Source of the DNA: Bifidobacterium canis
Lineage (GTDB): Bacteria; Actinomycetota; Actinomycetes; Actinomycetales; Bifidobacteriaceae
Length of the DNA: 64,000 nt
Reading direction: 5' to 3'
Assembly (NCBI RefSeq): GCF_009727065.1
Contig: NZ_WNLP01000008.1
Span: 1-64,000, forward strand
Part shown: in pieces, positions 38,451-47,913 of the stretch
Numbering within the stretch: the stretch's first letter is position 1
How the letters are laid out: each line of letters opens with the position of its first letter
The notes under the pieces: model-generated
The model's database searches: none
The model's input: only the letters and a program-made list of their open reading frames with translations
Told to the model about the DNA's origin: nothing
Position numbers and translations under genes: made by a program

Positions 38451-38783
38451 TCACCCCTGGAAGATGAATCGACGGATCGCCGAGACGTTCGAGAAGATTC
38501 GGATGCCGAGCACGACGATGACCGCAGTGGAAAGCTGCGAGCCGACACCGAGCTGGTTACCGAGCAGCACGAGAAGCGCCGCTGTAATCACGTTCGAGAA
38601 GAACGAAATCACGAACACCTTGTCGGAGAAGCTACGCTCGAAATATGCGCGTGCTGCGCCCAGCAGCGCGTCCAAGGCGGCGACCACCATGATCGGCAGA
38701 TATGGTTGGAGCCACACGGGAATATCAGGCTTCACGAACAGGCCGACGACAACGCCGATGATCAAACCAAGCACCGCAGCCAT
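38451..38783 (-). CDS. sbp: Small basic protein family (DUF1290)
   Basis: This 110-residue integral membrane protein has three helices (AAVLGLIIGVVVGLFV, YLPIMVVAALDALLGAARAY, VFVISFFSNVITAALLVLLG) and the conserved FGIRIFxNxxxIRR-like end GIRIFSNVSAIRRFIF. It is sandwiched between two DUF881 genes, the standard arrangement. The function is not established. Confidence 0.9.
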   Translation of the reverse strand: MAAVLGLIIGVVVGLFVKPDIPVWLQPYLPIMVVAALDALLGAARAYFERSFSDKVFVISFFSNVITAALLVLLGNQLGVGSQLSTAVIVVLGIRIFSNVSAIRRFIFQG

Positions 38784-38787
38784 TTAC

Positions 38788-39761
38788 TTACATCTCCTTC
38801 GCATATGAAACCTGACCGACCGAAGCGGCTTTGAGCTGTATTGAATTCTCTTTGCTGATCTGCAATGTCATGCCAGCATCCTTGAATTCCTTGTACAACG
38901 TCGGTAACGCCTTCTGCCCCATTTTATCGGCTAACTCACGTTTATTGCCTATAGCCTGAATTTTATACGGGCTGGAGACCGGCGTCGTGCCGACGAGAAT
39001 CGAATTGCCCGCCGTGCGTATCGAGGTCTGCACACCCAGGCGATTGTCGTTGATCGACACCGCTTCGGCTCCGGACTGCCACATCAGCGATACGAGCAGC
39101 TGCAGATCGGTGTCGGTGACCACGCGCAGACGGTTCGTGCTTTTTCGCGTGGGAGCGAGCCGTCCTGGGCATCGCTGTTGGTGACCATCGGATCGGCGAT
39201 TGTGAGAATGATGCCTTCGCCTTCCACTGCCGTGGAACCGGCGACCATGTCGTTTTGCTGAACTTCCTGCTCCACTTGCGAAGGCAGTGCGGATTTCGAC
39301 TGTTTCTCCACCTGTGTGCGTAAATCTGAAATCTGCTTCTCGAGATCATCGATCTGCTTGTTTTCCGCTTCCAATTGCGAGGCGAGCTGTTGACGAACCT
39401 GTTTGCGCGGATCGGTGTTAAGCAGGCGCACGAACAGGCATCCGGCGAATCCGACTGCAATGCAGATGATGAGCACGACGATTCGCGTGCCCCAGTACGC
39501 TACTTTCGAATCCGGTTTCGTCGTCAACCGTGAATCGGAATACAGCACGTCGACGGGCCGGTTCACCAGATCGTCGATGAGACGCAGTGAATCGTCATAG
39601 TGCTTGCTACGGCGTCGAGCCGACATCGGAGCACCGCCCGGTGGTTGCGCATGCTGCGAATCAAGTTGCACATACGCCGACGAGAAAACGGCACGACGAC
39701 GTGCCGGTGGATCTTCCGAACTCACCGGATACACGGGAGGCATGCCGTTGTTGAAGGTCAC
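38788..39761 (-). CDS. DUF881-family protein, copy 2 (frameshifted as written)
   Basis: GTG 39761 opens a polar 75-residue N-terminus, then a membrane helix (IVVLIICIAVGFAGCLFVRL), a coiled coil (LEAENKQIDDLEKQISDL) and the beginning of the DUF881 domain. The frame breaks at plus-strand T-run 39141-39145. One added base restores EKSTNRLRVVTDTDLQLLVS and the remainder (GAEAVSINDNRLGVQTSIR, PYKIQAIGNKRELADKM), giving 324 residues. The start lies 7 bases after the pgsA-type gene, so the two are coupled. Confidence 0.85.
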
Positions 39762-39768
39762 GAGTGCA

Positions 39769-40392
39769 CTAGTCCTTGTTCGTATTGCTTCGCGCGTCTC
39801 GAATCAGACGGACGCCCTGCTGCATGTAGAGCACGCCTGCAAGCCAATACAGCGCGATACCCCAGATCGCACAGGCAATCGACAGGTAATGCAGTGTCTC
39901 GAACACTGGCATATTGCGTTCGACGTCGGCAACCATGAGACCGACTATCGAGATCATCAGCACTGCGGTGCCCGTTTTGCCGACGAAGTGAACAGGCAAC
40001 GGACCATAGTCGTATTGCGCAAGAACCAAGGTCAGTATGCCCATCGTCGCATCACGCAATGCCACGAGGATGAGCATCCACCAAGGCACCACATGGCAGA
40101 TGCCCAAGGCGAGAATGGAGCAGAGAATCAGCAGTCTGTCGGCAATCGGATCAAGAAGCTGACCTATTTTGCTCACTTGGTTGAACCGTCGCGCAATCAG
40201 ACCATCGAGGCCGTCGGATGAGAACGAGATGGCGAGCACGATCAACGCGGCGATCATGTTGTGCTTGGTGATCAACCATGCGATGACCGGGATTGACGCG
40301 ATGCGAAGAAAACTGATGAAATTCGGAATCGTGAAAATGACGTCACGAGGTTCCGGACTATATCTTCTGCTGAATTTCTCGGTGATTTTCAT
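39769..40392 (-). CDS. pgsA: CDP-alcohol phosphatidyltransferase, probable phosphatidylglycerophosphate or cardiolipin synthase
   Basis: This 207-residue membrane enzyme has a fully canonical motif: SDGLDGLIARR followed by GQLLDPIADR, giving the four metal-binding Asp and the Arg. Six helices are visible. The N-terminal TIPNFISFLRIASIP is typical of PgsA/cardiolipin synthase rather than the inositol-specific enzyme at 10005. In other actinobacteria the homologue (pgsA2 type) sits at this same place before DUF881 genes. ATG 40392 lies 16 bases after hisG. Confidence 0.9.
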   Translation of the reverse strand: MKITEKFSRRYSPEPRDVIFTIPNFISFLRIASIPVIAWLITKHNMIAALIVLAISFSSDGLDGLIARRFNQVSKIGQLLDPIADRLLILCSILALGICHVVPWWMLILVALRDATMGILTLVLAQYDYGPLPVHFVGKTGTAVLMISIVGLMVADVERNMPVFETLHYLSIACAIWGIALYWLAGVLYMQQGVRLIRDARSNTNKD

Positions 40393-40408
40393 GGGCGTTT
40401 GGAGCGCC

Positions 40409-41260
40409 TCACATTCGTGTTGCTTGAATGGCGGTCACGATGATGCCGCGCGCTCCCACCTCATACAGCTGATCCATCAGCTGGTTCACTTTGGCTTTGG
40501 GAACCATGACTCGCACCGCGGCCCACTGCTTGTCGTGCAATGGGGAAATCGTCGGGCTTTCGAAACCGGGGGTGATCTGCACCGCGGCAGAGATCTTCTC
40601 AACCGGAATGTCGAAGTCCATCAGCACATATCGTTTCGCCGTGAGTACGCCTTGCAACCTGCGCTGCAAACGCTGCAAACGTTCGTCTTGGGCATCGAGA
40701 CGCGGCGAGCGGATGAGCACCGCCTCGGAGTGGACGATCGGATCGCCGAAGATGCGCAGGCCGGCATTGCGCAACGTGGTGCCTGTAGACACGACGTCTG
40801 CAATGAGATCGGCGACGCCGAGCTGTACTGACGATTCGACCGCGCCATCGAGATGGATGGGCTGCGCATGAATGCCGTGTTCGGTCAGGTAGTCGTTCAC
40901 CAACTTGTCGAACGATGTGCCGACACGCTTGCCTTCGATATCTTCAAGCGTGCTGATGGGACTGTCGGCAGGCGCTGCGAAACGGAAGGTGGAGCCGCCG
41001 AAGCCGAGGTTCATGACTTCCTGGGCGTCAGTGCCTGAATTGAGCAGCAGATCGTGCCCCGTGACGCCGACGTCGATCGTGCCCATGCCCACATACACCG
41101 CGATGTCGAGCGGGCGCAGGTAGAACAGTTCCACATCGTTATCAGGGTCTTCCACCACGAGCTGTCGTGGATTGCTTCGCAACGTGTAACCGGCTTCCGA
41201 CAGCATGTTCCATGCGGGTTCCGAAAGCATTCCCTTGTTCGGGACGGCGATTCTGAGCAT
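40409..41260 (-). CDS. hisG: ATP phosphoribosyltransferase (long form)
   Basis: This 283-residue HisG condenses ATP with PRPP, the committed step of histidine synthesis. The start is ATG 41260 ([16 protein letters not shown]) with GGAGGAAAC upstream; the longer frame from 41311 is not family-like. Periplasmic-binding-like catalytic domains are followed by a C-terminal regulatory domain ([20 protein letters not shown]) that binds histidine for feedback. It follows hisE, with a hairpin between the two. Confidence 0.95.
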   Translation of the reverse strand: MLRIAVPNKGMLSEPAWNMLSEAGYTLRSNPRQLVVEDPDNDVELFYLRPLDIAVYVGMGTIDVGVTGHDLLLNSGTDAQEVMNLGFGGSTFRFAAPADSPISTLEDIEGKRVGTSFDKLVNDYLTEHGIHAQPIHLDGAVESSVQLGVADLIADVVSTGTTLRNAGLRIFGDPIVHSEAVLIRSPRLDAQDERLQRLQRRLQGVLTAKRYVLMDFDIPVEKISAAVQITPGFESPTISPLHDKQWAAVRVMVPKAKVNQLMDQLYEVGARGIIVTAIQATRM

Positions 41261-41312
41261 GTTTCCTCCAACTTCTTCTCTTCCATCCGCCTGCAGCGAT
41301 GGCATTCGCAAT

Positions 41313-41349
41313 ATGCCATTCTCCGAACATGCTGTCTGGAGAATGGCAT
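41313..41349. other. Hairpin between hisE and hisG
   Basis: ATGCCATTCTCC and GGAGAATGGCAT form a perfect 12-base-pair stem around a 13-base loop. No T-tract follows on the minus strand, so a processing or stability role is as likely as attenuation. Confidence 0.5.
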
Positions 41350-41365
41350 TGGCCTCCGGTCAGGT

Positions 41366-41627
41366 TCAGAGGTTCTTGTAGATGTCGTCGAGCGTGATGC
41401 CTCGATCGATCATCATGACCTGCAGATGGTAGATGAGCTGGCTCATCTCTTCAGCGGTACGTTCCGCTCCCTCATATTCGGCTGCGATCCACGTCTCGCC
41501 TGCTTCTTCGACTATTTTTTGCCGATGAAGTGGGTGCCTTTCTCAAGTTCCTGAACGGTGAGCGATCCCGGCGTCTTGTCTGCGGCTTTTCGGAGAGCTC
41601 TGCGAACAACGACTCGAATGTCTTCAT
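41366..41627 (-). CDS. hisE: Phosphoribosyl-ATP pyrophosphatase, frameshifted twice as written
   Basis: HisE hydrolyses phosphoribosyl-ATP in step two of histidine synthesis. ATG 41627 with AAGGA upstream begins [14 protein letters not shown]. Two single-base losses break it: the plus-strand T-runs 41587-41590 and 41515-41520. Restoring both gives [38 protein letters not shown] and [15 protein letters not shown], 87 residues in all with the metal-binding EExxE-type helix. The adjacent hisG supports the assignment. Confidence 0.88.
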
Positions 41628-41706
41628 AAGTGTTTCCTTGTATACGTATGCCTTGTGGTTGGCACTGGTCTCCTGACTTGCGGAGCGTGCTTGTCAAGAC
41701 TTCTGA

Positions 41707-42372
41707 TCAGTCCCTGTACGCCGCTGCTGCGGTGTCGCGAATGTCGTTGATGGCCTTGGCCGGATCTTCGGCACCATACACGGCCGAGCCTGCGACGAGA
41801 ATGTTCGCTCCCGCTTCGGCCACCGTGGCCGCCGTCTTCGGGCTGACACCGCCATCGACTTGAATGTTGGTCTTGAGGCCACGACGAGTGATCTCGTTGC
41901 GGAGACGACGAACCTTGCCCATCTGGTTCGAGAGGAACTTCTGGCCACCGAAGCCAGGTTCGACGGTCATGATGAGAATCGTGTCGAATTCCTCGAGAAT
42001 GTCGAAAATCGGTTCCACCGGTTCAGCTGGGCGAACGGCGAACCATGCTTCGCAGCCCATGCTGTGCAGCTGGCGAGCCAGACGCACAGGGGCATGCGTC
42101 GCACCCATGTGGAATGTGACGGAATGCGCACCAAGTTCCGCGTATCCGGGAGCCCAACGATCGGGATCTTCGATCATCAGATGAACGTCGACCGGCAGGT
42201 CCGTGACTTCGCAGATGCGCTTGACCACTGGTTCGCCGATCGTCAGGTTTGGCACGAAATGATGATCCATCACGTCGACGTGAACCATGTCTGCATTGGA
42301 GATGCGTTCGAGATCACGCTCGAGATTGCAGAAATCGGCGGACAAAATGCTTGGTGCGATTTGAATTTCCAT
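41707..42372 (-). CDS. rpe: Ribulose-phosphate 3-epimerase
   Basis: This 221-residue TIM-barrel enzyme of the pentose phosphate pathway starts at ATG 42372 (MEIQIAPSILSADFCNLE); ATG 42381 is an alternative. Key blocks are HVDVMDHHFVPNLTIG, VDVHLMIEDPD, MTVEPGFGGQKF with a catalytic Asp/His set, and VDGGVSPKT. In bifidobacteria it also feeds the phosphoketolase pathway. It lies between lgt and hisE in one direction; shared transcription is likely. Confidence 0.96.
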   Translation of the reverse strand: MEIQIAPSILSADFCNLERDLERISNADMVHVDVMDHHFVPNLTIGEPVVKRICEVTDLPVDVHLMIEDPDRWAPGYAELGAHSVTFHMGATHAPVRLARQLHSMGCEAWFAVRPAEPVEPIFDILEEFDTILIMTVEPGFGGQKFLSNQMGKVRRLRNEITRRGLKTNIQVDGGVSPKTAATVAEAGANILVAGSAVYGAEDPAKAINDIRDTAAAAYRD

Positions 42373-42459
42373 GTTTTCCATTCTAAATAAGGTAATCGAC
42401 TATTAGCGTTGCTGATAACTCGCGAGTGACGTTCGACACACTGTTTCGGGCGTGGGTCT

Positions 42460-43368
42460 CTATTCGCTTTTCTGTTCCTTGCGTTCCTCAAGCTCGGTTT
42501 CGGTACGCAGTTTTTCGGCGAGCAACTGCGTGGATTGGCCGAATCGTTGGATGAGGATGAACGCGACGGCTCCGAGAATGAACACGATGATCGAGACCCA
42601 AACGTTGACGCGGAGCCCGAGGATCTGATGGGAGAAGTCGATGCGCAGCATTTCGATCCATGTGCGTCCGAGCGTGTACCACATGACGTACAGCGCGAAC
42701 AACGATCCTGCCTTGAGCCTGGTGATGAGCTTGTGACCAATCCAGATGATCAGTGCGGCACCGATCAGATTCCAGATCATCTCATAGAGGAAGGTTGGGT
42801 GGAACAGAGTGCCGGTCGGGCAGGTGGCACCGTCGTAGCACATCTCGGCATTGCCGATGGCGCTCCCCTGCGTGTTGAGTTTCAATCCCCATGGCAGCGT
42901 GGTTGGCTTGCCATAGAGCTCTTGGTTGAACCAATTGCCAAGACGGCCGATGGCCTGGGCGACGAGCAGAGCCGGAGCGATCGAGTCGGCGAGCAATGCC
43001 ATCGGGTAGTGCTTGTGGCGGCACCAGGCCCATGCTCCCAACGCGCCGAGGAAGATGGCGCCCCATATGCCGAGCCCGCCGTTCCAGATGCGGAAGATCT
43101 CAACCCAGTCGCCGTTCGGGCCGAAGAATCGCTCCGGCGTGGTGATGACATGGTAGAGGCGTGCTCCGATGATGCCGCATGGCACGGCGACGATGGCCGT
43201 GTCGAGAATCTGGTCGAACGTGCCACCGAGTTTCTTCCATCGTTCGCTGGTGATCCATACCGCGACGATGATGCCCAGCAGCATCGTCAGTGCGTAGATG
43301 TGAATAGTCAGTGATCCGATGTGGAATTGCGAGATGGTCGGAGACGGAATGTATGCGAGTGTCATCAT
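42460..43368 (-). CDS. lgt: Prolipoprotein diacylglyceryl transferase
   Basis: This seven-helix membrane enzyme moves diacylglycerol from phosphatidylglycerol to the lipobox Cys of prolipoproteins. The signature GRLGNWFNQELYG with its essential Arg, Asn and Glu is present, along with HPTFLYEMIWNLIG and YTLGRTWIEMLR. It is 302 residues from ATG 43368, with the next ATG three bases on; no clear ribosome binding site decides. The charged C-terminal tail is Glu/Lys rich. The trp-lgt neighbourhood is common in actinobacteria. Confidence 0.95.
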   Translation of the reverse strand: MMTLAYIPSPTISQFHIGSLTIHIYALTMLLGIIVAVWITSERWKKLGGTFDQILDTAIVAVPCGIIGARLYHVITTPERFFGPNGDWVEIFRIWNGGLGIWGAIFLGALGAWAWCRHKHYPMALLADSIAPALLVAQAIGRLGNWFNQELYGKPTTLPWGLKLNTQGSAIGNAEMCYDGATCPTGTLFHPTFLYEMIWNLIGAALIIWIGHKLITRLKAGSLFALYVMWYTLGRTWIEMLRIDFSHQILGLRVNVWVSIIVFILGAVAFILIQRFGQSTQLLAEKLRTETELEERKEQKSE

Positions 43369-43430
43369 ACGTCGAATGGTACTGTGCTCAAGCGATAACG
43401 AGCGCATTCATGCTGACATAGGCGTTCGAA

Positions 43431-43479
43431 CATGACGTCTGGGGCGGCATAAGGATCCTTATGCCGCCCAGACGTCATG
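43431..43479. terminator. Long palindromic terminator after trpA
   Basis: A stem of about 23 base pairs (left arm from CATGACGTCTGG, right arm ending CCAGACGTCATG) closes a four-base loop, with one bulged G. It lies just after the trpA stop in the direction of transcription and separates trp from lgt. Confidence 0.75.
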
Positions 43480-43502
43480 TGTTGTCTATACTTGTACAGC
43501 CG

Positions 43503-44372
43503 TTATTGCCGAGCGTTGTGAATGCCTTCGGCGAGCTCCGCAGCCTTTGCCGCTAGAGCCTTCAGACCTTCATCGGCATTCTTGGCCTGCCCGCTGTCGT
43601 CGAGCAATGTGTGTACCAAAGCGGAGCCGACGATCACGCCATCGGCGTATTGGCCTACGGTGTGACCCTGCTCGGCGGTTGACACGCCGATGCCGACGCA
43701 CACGTTTTCGGCGCCAGCCGCACGGGTGCGTGCCACGAGCTTTTCCGGTGATGCATTGAGGGTGGCTCGTTCGCCGGTCACGCCCATGCGTGCAGCCGCA
43801 TACACGAACCCGCGGGCGTTCTGCGCCACGACGCGCAGGCGTTCATCGGTTGAATCAGGAGAGACCAAGAAGATGCGATCCAATCCGTGCCGGTCGGATG
43901 CTTCTATCCATTCGCCGGCTTCGTCGGGGATCAGGTCTGGTGTGATGAGTCCGGCGCCACCGGCGTTCGCGAAGTCCGTGGCGAAACGTTCGACGCCGTA
44001 ATGGTAGATGAGGTTCCAGTAGCTCATGATGAGCGGCACTCCCCCGGCGTTGGCCACCGTTTCCACGGCCTTGAACACGTTCGAGATGCTTTCGCCGGCA
44101 TTCAAGGCGATCTGGCTCGCCGCCTGGATCACAGGACCGTCCATCACCGGGTCGGAATACGGCAAGCCGATCTCGACGATGTCGGCACCGTTTTCGACCA
44201 GTGTGCGGAATGCGTCAAGGGAGAGTTGCGGGGTGGGGAATCCATAGGGCAGATAGCCGATGAAAGCCGGCTTGTTCGCGGCCTTGAACCGTGTGAACAG
44301 TTCCTCGCACGGGCTTGGACGGTGGCTGATGCCGAGCGGCTGTCCGCTTGGCGTGGTGGTGTTCTCACTCAT
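43503..44372 (-). CDS. trpA: Tryptophan synthase alpha chain
   Basis: This 289-residue TIM barrel cleaves indole-glycerol-phosphate to indole. ATG 44372 (MSENTTTPSGQ) is the sensible start; the frame upstream is not conserved. Catalytic Glu and Asp lie in DIVEIGLPYSDPVMDGP, with FIGYLPYGFP before and GIGVSTAEQ near the end. It begins 23 bases after the trpCB stop and acts with the TrpB half of that protein. Confidence 0.96.
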   Translation of the reverse strand: MSENTTTPSGQPLGISHRPSPCEELFTRFKAANKPAFIGYLPYGFPTPQLSLDAFRTLVENGADIVEIGLPYSDPVMDGPVIQAASQIALNAGESISNVFKAVETVANAGGVPLIMSYWNLIYHYGVERFATDFANAGGAGLITPDLIPDEAGEWIEASDRHGLDRIFLVSPDSTDERLRVVAQNARGFVYAAARMGVTGERATLNASPEKLVARTRAAGAENVCVGIGVSTAEQGHTVGQYADGVIVGSALVHTLLDDSGQAKNADEGLKALAAKAAELAEGIHNARQ

Positions 44373-44395
44373 TGAAACTTGTCTCCTCAGTCTTC

Positions 44396-46480
44396 TCACG
44401 CATTGTTTCCCTGGGCGCCGTTGGCTTCCAACGCCGCAGCCTGCTCGTCGGTCAGGTATCCGAACCATTTGCCAGCGGTGTTCATGTCTTTGTCTCCACG
44501 ACCGGAGATGTTGATGATCATGACCGGATGCTCATAGCCCTTGTCCTTGAGATCAAGCGCGGCTTTATATGCGCCGGCGATGGCGTGAGAGCTCTCGATG
44601 GCCGGAATGATGCCTTCGGTTTCGCACATGTCTTTGAATGCGCTCATCGCCTCGTCATCGGTGGCCCACGAGTAGTTCACACGACCGATGTCTTTGAGCC
44701 ATGCATGCTCCGGCCCGACGGACGCGTAGTCAAGACCAGCGGAAATCGAATAGGTGTCGAGAGTCTGGCCTTCGGCGTTTTCCAACAGGTAGCTCTTGGT
44801 TCCTTGGAACATGCCCAGCTGGCCGGTTCCCGGCGCGAAGCGAATGGCGTGTTCGCCGGATTGTGGCCCGTGGCCGCCGGCTTCGTAGCCATACAGGTTC
44901 ACTCGTGGATCGTCGAGGAACGCATTCATGATGCCGATGGCGTTGGAACCGCCACCCACGCATGCGCAGATCGCATCAGGATGGTCGATGCCATACCAAT
45001 CCTGCAACTGCTCCTTGGCTTCTTCGCCGATCACTTTCTGGAAGTCACGCACCATTTCAGGGAACGGGTGCGGGCCCGCCACTGTGCCAAGCAAATAGTG
45101 CGTGGTCTCCACGTTGGTGACCCAATCGCGCAGTGCCTCGTTGATGGCGTCTTTGAGAATGCGGTCGCCGAGTGTGACCTCAACGACCTCGGCACCCAGC
45201 ATGCGCATACGCGCCACGTTCAACGCCTGACGACGCGCGTCGATCTGCCCCATGTAGATGCGGCATTTCAGACCCATCATCGCGCAGACCGTGGCGGTGG
45301 CCACGCCATGCTGCCCGGCACCGGTTTCCGCGATCACGCGGGTTTTGCCCATGCGCTTGACGAGCAGCGCCTGACCGATCGCATTGTTGATCTTATGCGC
45401 ACCGGTGTGGTTGAGATCCTCACGCTTCAGGAACACGCGGGCGTCCACGCCGGTGCGTTCCTTGAGACGCTGCGCGAATCGCGGGGCTTGTGTCAACGGC
45501 GATGGGCGTCCGACATATTGCTTGTTGAGTCGTGCAAGCTCCTTATGGAACTGTGGGTCCTTCTTCGCATCATCGTAGACGCGTTCCAATTCATCGAGCG
45601 CGCTGATGAGTGCCTCCGGCACGTAGCGACCGCCGAACTGCCCGTAGTATGGGCCGTGATGTTCACTCAGTGGCGTTTCTTCTGACGCTTTCACTCGTTT
45701 ACCTGCCTTTACCAAACGTTCTACTGCCAATTGCGGGTCGGAAGCTGTGGCCACGCCTTCGCCTACCAGAACCGCGTCGGCTCCTGCTCGGGCATAGTCC
45801 TCCACTTCCACGGCGCCGAATACTCCGGATTCGGCGACTTTGATCACATCTTCGGGAAGATCGTCTGCGAGTTCGCTGTATTTGTTCACGTCTACCCGCA
45901 GATTCTTCAGATTGCGCGCGTTGATGCCGATCACTCGCGCACCGGCGGCTATTGCCCGGTTGATTTCCTCACGCGTGTGGGTTTCCACCAATGCGGTCAT
46001 GCCGAGCTCGTGTGTCAATGAGAGCAGATGTTCCAATTGTTCATCTCCCAAAGCGGCCACGATGAGCAGAATGATGTCTGCGCCGTGGGCGCGAGCCTCC
46101 CAGATCTGATAGTCGTTGGTGATGAAATCCTTGCGCAGCACCGGAATACTCACTGCGGTACGCACGGCGTCGAGATCTGCGAGCGATCCCAGGAACCTGC
46201 GACCTTCGGTCAGCACCGAAATCGCACTGGCGCCTCCGCGCTCGTATTCGCGTGCAAGGGCTGCTGGATCATCAATGTCGATCAAATGCCCTTTTGACGG
46301 CGATGCGCGCTTGATTTCGGCGATCACCGGAACCGCACTGGTTGAACGAAACCATCGTTTTGCGTCAATCGGGGCGGGAGCCGCAGCGGCCATCGCTTTG
46401 AGCTCATCCAATGGCACTTCGCGTTCGCGGGTCTGTTGATCTTCCATCGCGCCCGCTACCAGTTCGTCTAAAACCGACAT
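44396..46480 (-). CDS. trpCB: Fused indole-3-glycerol phosphate synthase and tryptophan synthase beta chain
   Basis: This single 694-residue frame starts at ATG 46480 with AAAGGAGGA upstream. Residues about 1-260 are IGPS/TrpC ([51 protein letters not shown]). Residues about 270-694 are TrpB, with [13 protein letters not shown], the PLP lysine in [22 protein letters not shown] and the PLP-phosphate loop VGGGSNAIG. It therefore makes indole-glycerol phosphate and later condenses indole with serine. No leader peptide with Trp codons was found in 46481-46697. Confidence 0.97.
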   Translation of the reverse strand: MSVLDELVAGAMEDQQTREREVPLDELKAMAAAAPAPIDAKRWFRSTSAVPVIAEIKRASPSKGHLIDIDDPAALAREYERGGASAISVLTEGRRFLGSLADLDAVRTAVSIPVLRKDFITNDYQIWEARAHGADIILLIVAALGDEQLEHLLSLTHELGMTALVETHTREEINRAIAAGARVIGINARNLKNLRVDVNKYSELADDLPEDVIKVAESGVFGAVEVEDYARAGADAVLVGEGVATASDPQLAVERLVKAGKRVKASEETPLSEHHGPYYGQFGGRYVPEALISALDELERVYDDAKKDPQFHKELARLNKQYVGRPSPLTQAPRFAQRLKERTGVDARVFLKREDLNHTGAHKINNAIGQALLVKRMGKTRVIAETGAGQHGVATATVCAMMGLKCRIYMGQIDARRQALNVARMRMLGAEVVEVTLGDRILKDAINEALRDWVTNVETTHYLLGTVAGPHPFPEMVRDFQKVIGEEAKEQLQDWYGIDHPDAICACVGGGSNAIGIMNAFLDDPRVNLYGYEAGGHGPQSGEHAIRFAPGTGQLGMFQGTKSYLLENAEGQTLDTYSISAGLDYASVGPEHAWLKDIGRVNYSWATDDEAMSAFKDMCETEGIIPAIESSHAIAGAYKAALDLKDKGYEHPVMIINISGRGDKDMNTAGKWFGYLTDEQAAALEANGAQGNNA

Positions 46481-46697
46481 GGTCCTCCTTTGTGACGATG
46501 GCTTCACAAACACTGTAAGTGAGACGCCGGAAGTAACTGGCGCAACGTCCTTATTGTGAGCATGTCTACATACCACTGTCTATTTGCCGACGCGACGAAG
46601 AACCGTTAATTATCCCCTACGTGGAAAAACTCATTGCCGTTTGAGCAACGGTGGTCTAATGGAAACGTAATGAAAAACGTTGAGAAAGGAAGCTGTT

Positions 46698-46982
46698 ATG
46701 GCAGAGTTCATTAAGCACGAAGAAGAAAAGCACGAAGTTCACGAAGCAGAGCGTGACGAGAAGCGCGCCGAGCGCGCCGAAGAGCATGCCGCTAAGGTCA
46801 TTTCGGAAGAAGAGGCCAAGGTCGCCAAGGCTGCCGGAGATTCAGCCGACAAGCTGTTCAAGGTCGAGCAAGAGGCCGACGACAAGATGGATAAGGCTGA
46901 GGGCAAGGCGGAGCGTCTCGAAGACAAGGCCACCGAAGATCAGGTGGAGCTCAACGAGAAGTTCGGTCGTCAGCTCGGCTGA
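46698..46982 (+). CDS. Hypothetical small, highly charged helical protein
   Basis: This 94-residue protein is made almost entirely of Glu, Lys, Ala, Asp and Arg, with no Cys, Trp or Tyr and one His-rich segment (KHEEEKHEVHEAERDEKRAE). It should be a continuous amphipathic helix or coiled coil, or be disordered. Ribosome site GAAAGGAAG precedes ATG 46698, and a strong terminator follows, so it is transcribed alone. The composition recalls small stress-related or nucleoid-associated proteins, but no family is recognised. Confidence 0.75.
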   Translation: MAEFIKHEEEKHEVHEAERDEKRAERAEEHAAKVISEEEAKVAKAAGDSADKLFKVEQEADDKMDKAEGKAERLEDKATEDQVELNEKFGRQLG

Positions 46983-47015
46983 GATGTTCTGAAACGAATA
47001 TTCGATTCCCAGTGA

Positions 47016-47043
47016 CGGGGTGCGAAATCGCACCCCGTTTTTT
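47016..47043 (+). terminator. Terminator of the charged-protein gene
   Basis: CGGGGTGCG and CGCACCCCG form a 9-base-pair stem with an AAAT loop, followed by seven T. It is the cleanest intrinsic terminator in the window. Confidence 0.95.
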
Positions 47044-47100
47044 ATACCGGTCTCTCCTATGCCTCACCGCAGATTCGCGATGCACAGCACAGGTTGTGCA

Positions 47101-47913
47101 TCACACGCTGCGCCATGTATCGCGCAGGAAACGCGCCGAACGCATCATATCGTCTCGTTGATCGGGCACGTCGAAGTGTTCGATCGCCAGAACGTCATCG
47201 TATCCACTGGTTTTCAGTTGTCTCAGTATTGCAGTCTCCGGCATAACGCCAGTGCCTGCGGCGACGCTATCGCCGTGCGCATTGCGATCTTTGCAGTGTA
47301 CATGCGACACGTATGCACTCAGGGAACGGTATGCATTCAAGTCATCTTCATCGAATGTGATGAAATTGCCCATGTCGAAGCACATGCGAAGTCCGGGAAT
47401 CCGATCGAAATGCCAGAGCAACCCGTTGATGTTGGAGATCGTTGACTTCTTATCGTCGAAATCTTCGATCGTCACGCATACGCCGTGTTCTTTGCCGCGC
47501 TGCACAGCGTAACGCAATCCTTCGCACATGCGTTGCGCGGCGGCATTCGAATCAAGAAAATCGTTCAATGCCGTGCGATCGTGAACGAGCGGCGCCATAG
47601 TCGCGGCATCTGTATCGTCGAGAAAACCGGGAACGACCAGGGTTTTCGCGCCGAGAGTTTGAGCGAGTGCGATATGTGCGTCAAGATGTGCGCGTTCGTC
47701 GGCGTTCGGCAGGTCATAGAACTCGTACAGGCAGCTCACCGCAAGTCCAGCGTTATGCAGCATTTCCAATACGTTGCTTTCGGCGGCCAGCGTGTAGTTG
47801 AGTTCCACACAGTCGATTCCAGTCTGCTTCACCTCGTCAAGCAATTGTTCGACTGCTATGCCCGTCTGCTCGTGCGCTTGGCGAATATGATCATAGAACA
47901 CGGAGATTCTCAT
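47101..47913 (-). CDS. Sugar phosphate isomerase/epimerase (xylose isomerase-like TIM barrel)
   Basis: This 270-residue AP endonuclease-2/IolE-type TIM barrel has metal-binding positions expected around TIEDFDDKKSTISN, CFDMGNFITFDEDD, HVHCKDRN and LAIEHFDVPD. It probably interconverts a sugar or inositol derivative; the substrate is unknown. ATG 47913 overlaps the ThuA gene stop by TGATG, so the two are translationally coupled. Confidence 0.85.
   Translation of the reverse strand: MRISVFYDHIRQAHEQTGIAVEQLLDEVKQTGIDCVELNYTLAAESNVLEMLHNAGLAVSCLYEFYDLPNADERAHLDAHIALAQTLGAKTLVVPGFLDDTDAATMAPLVHDRTALNDFLDSNAAAQRMCEGLRYAVQRGKEHGVCVTIEDFDDKKSTISNINGLLWHFDRIPGLRMCFDMGNFITFDEDDLNAYRSLSAYVSHVHCKDRNAHGDSVAAGTGVMPETAILRQLKTSGYDDVLAIEHFDVPDQRDDMMRSARFLRDTWRSV

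Noticed and set aside
44348..45685. 445-residue open frame antisense to trpCB
   Set aside because: It lies opposite a full TrpB domain and shows only mirror-codon composition.
46481..46697. trp attenuator with leader peptide before trpCB
   Set aside because: The short frames on the minus strand contain no run of Trp codons and no terminator/antiterminator pair was visible.
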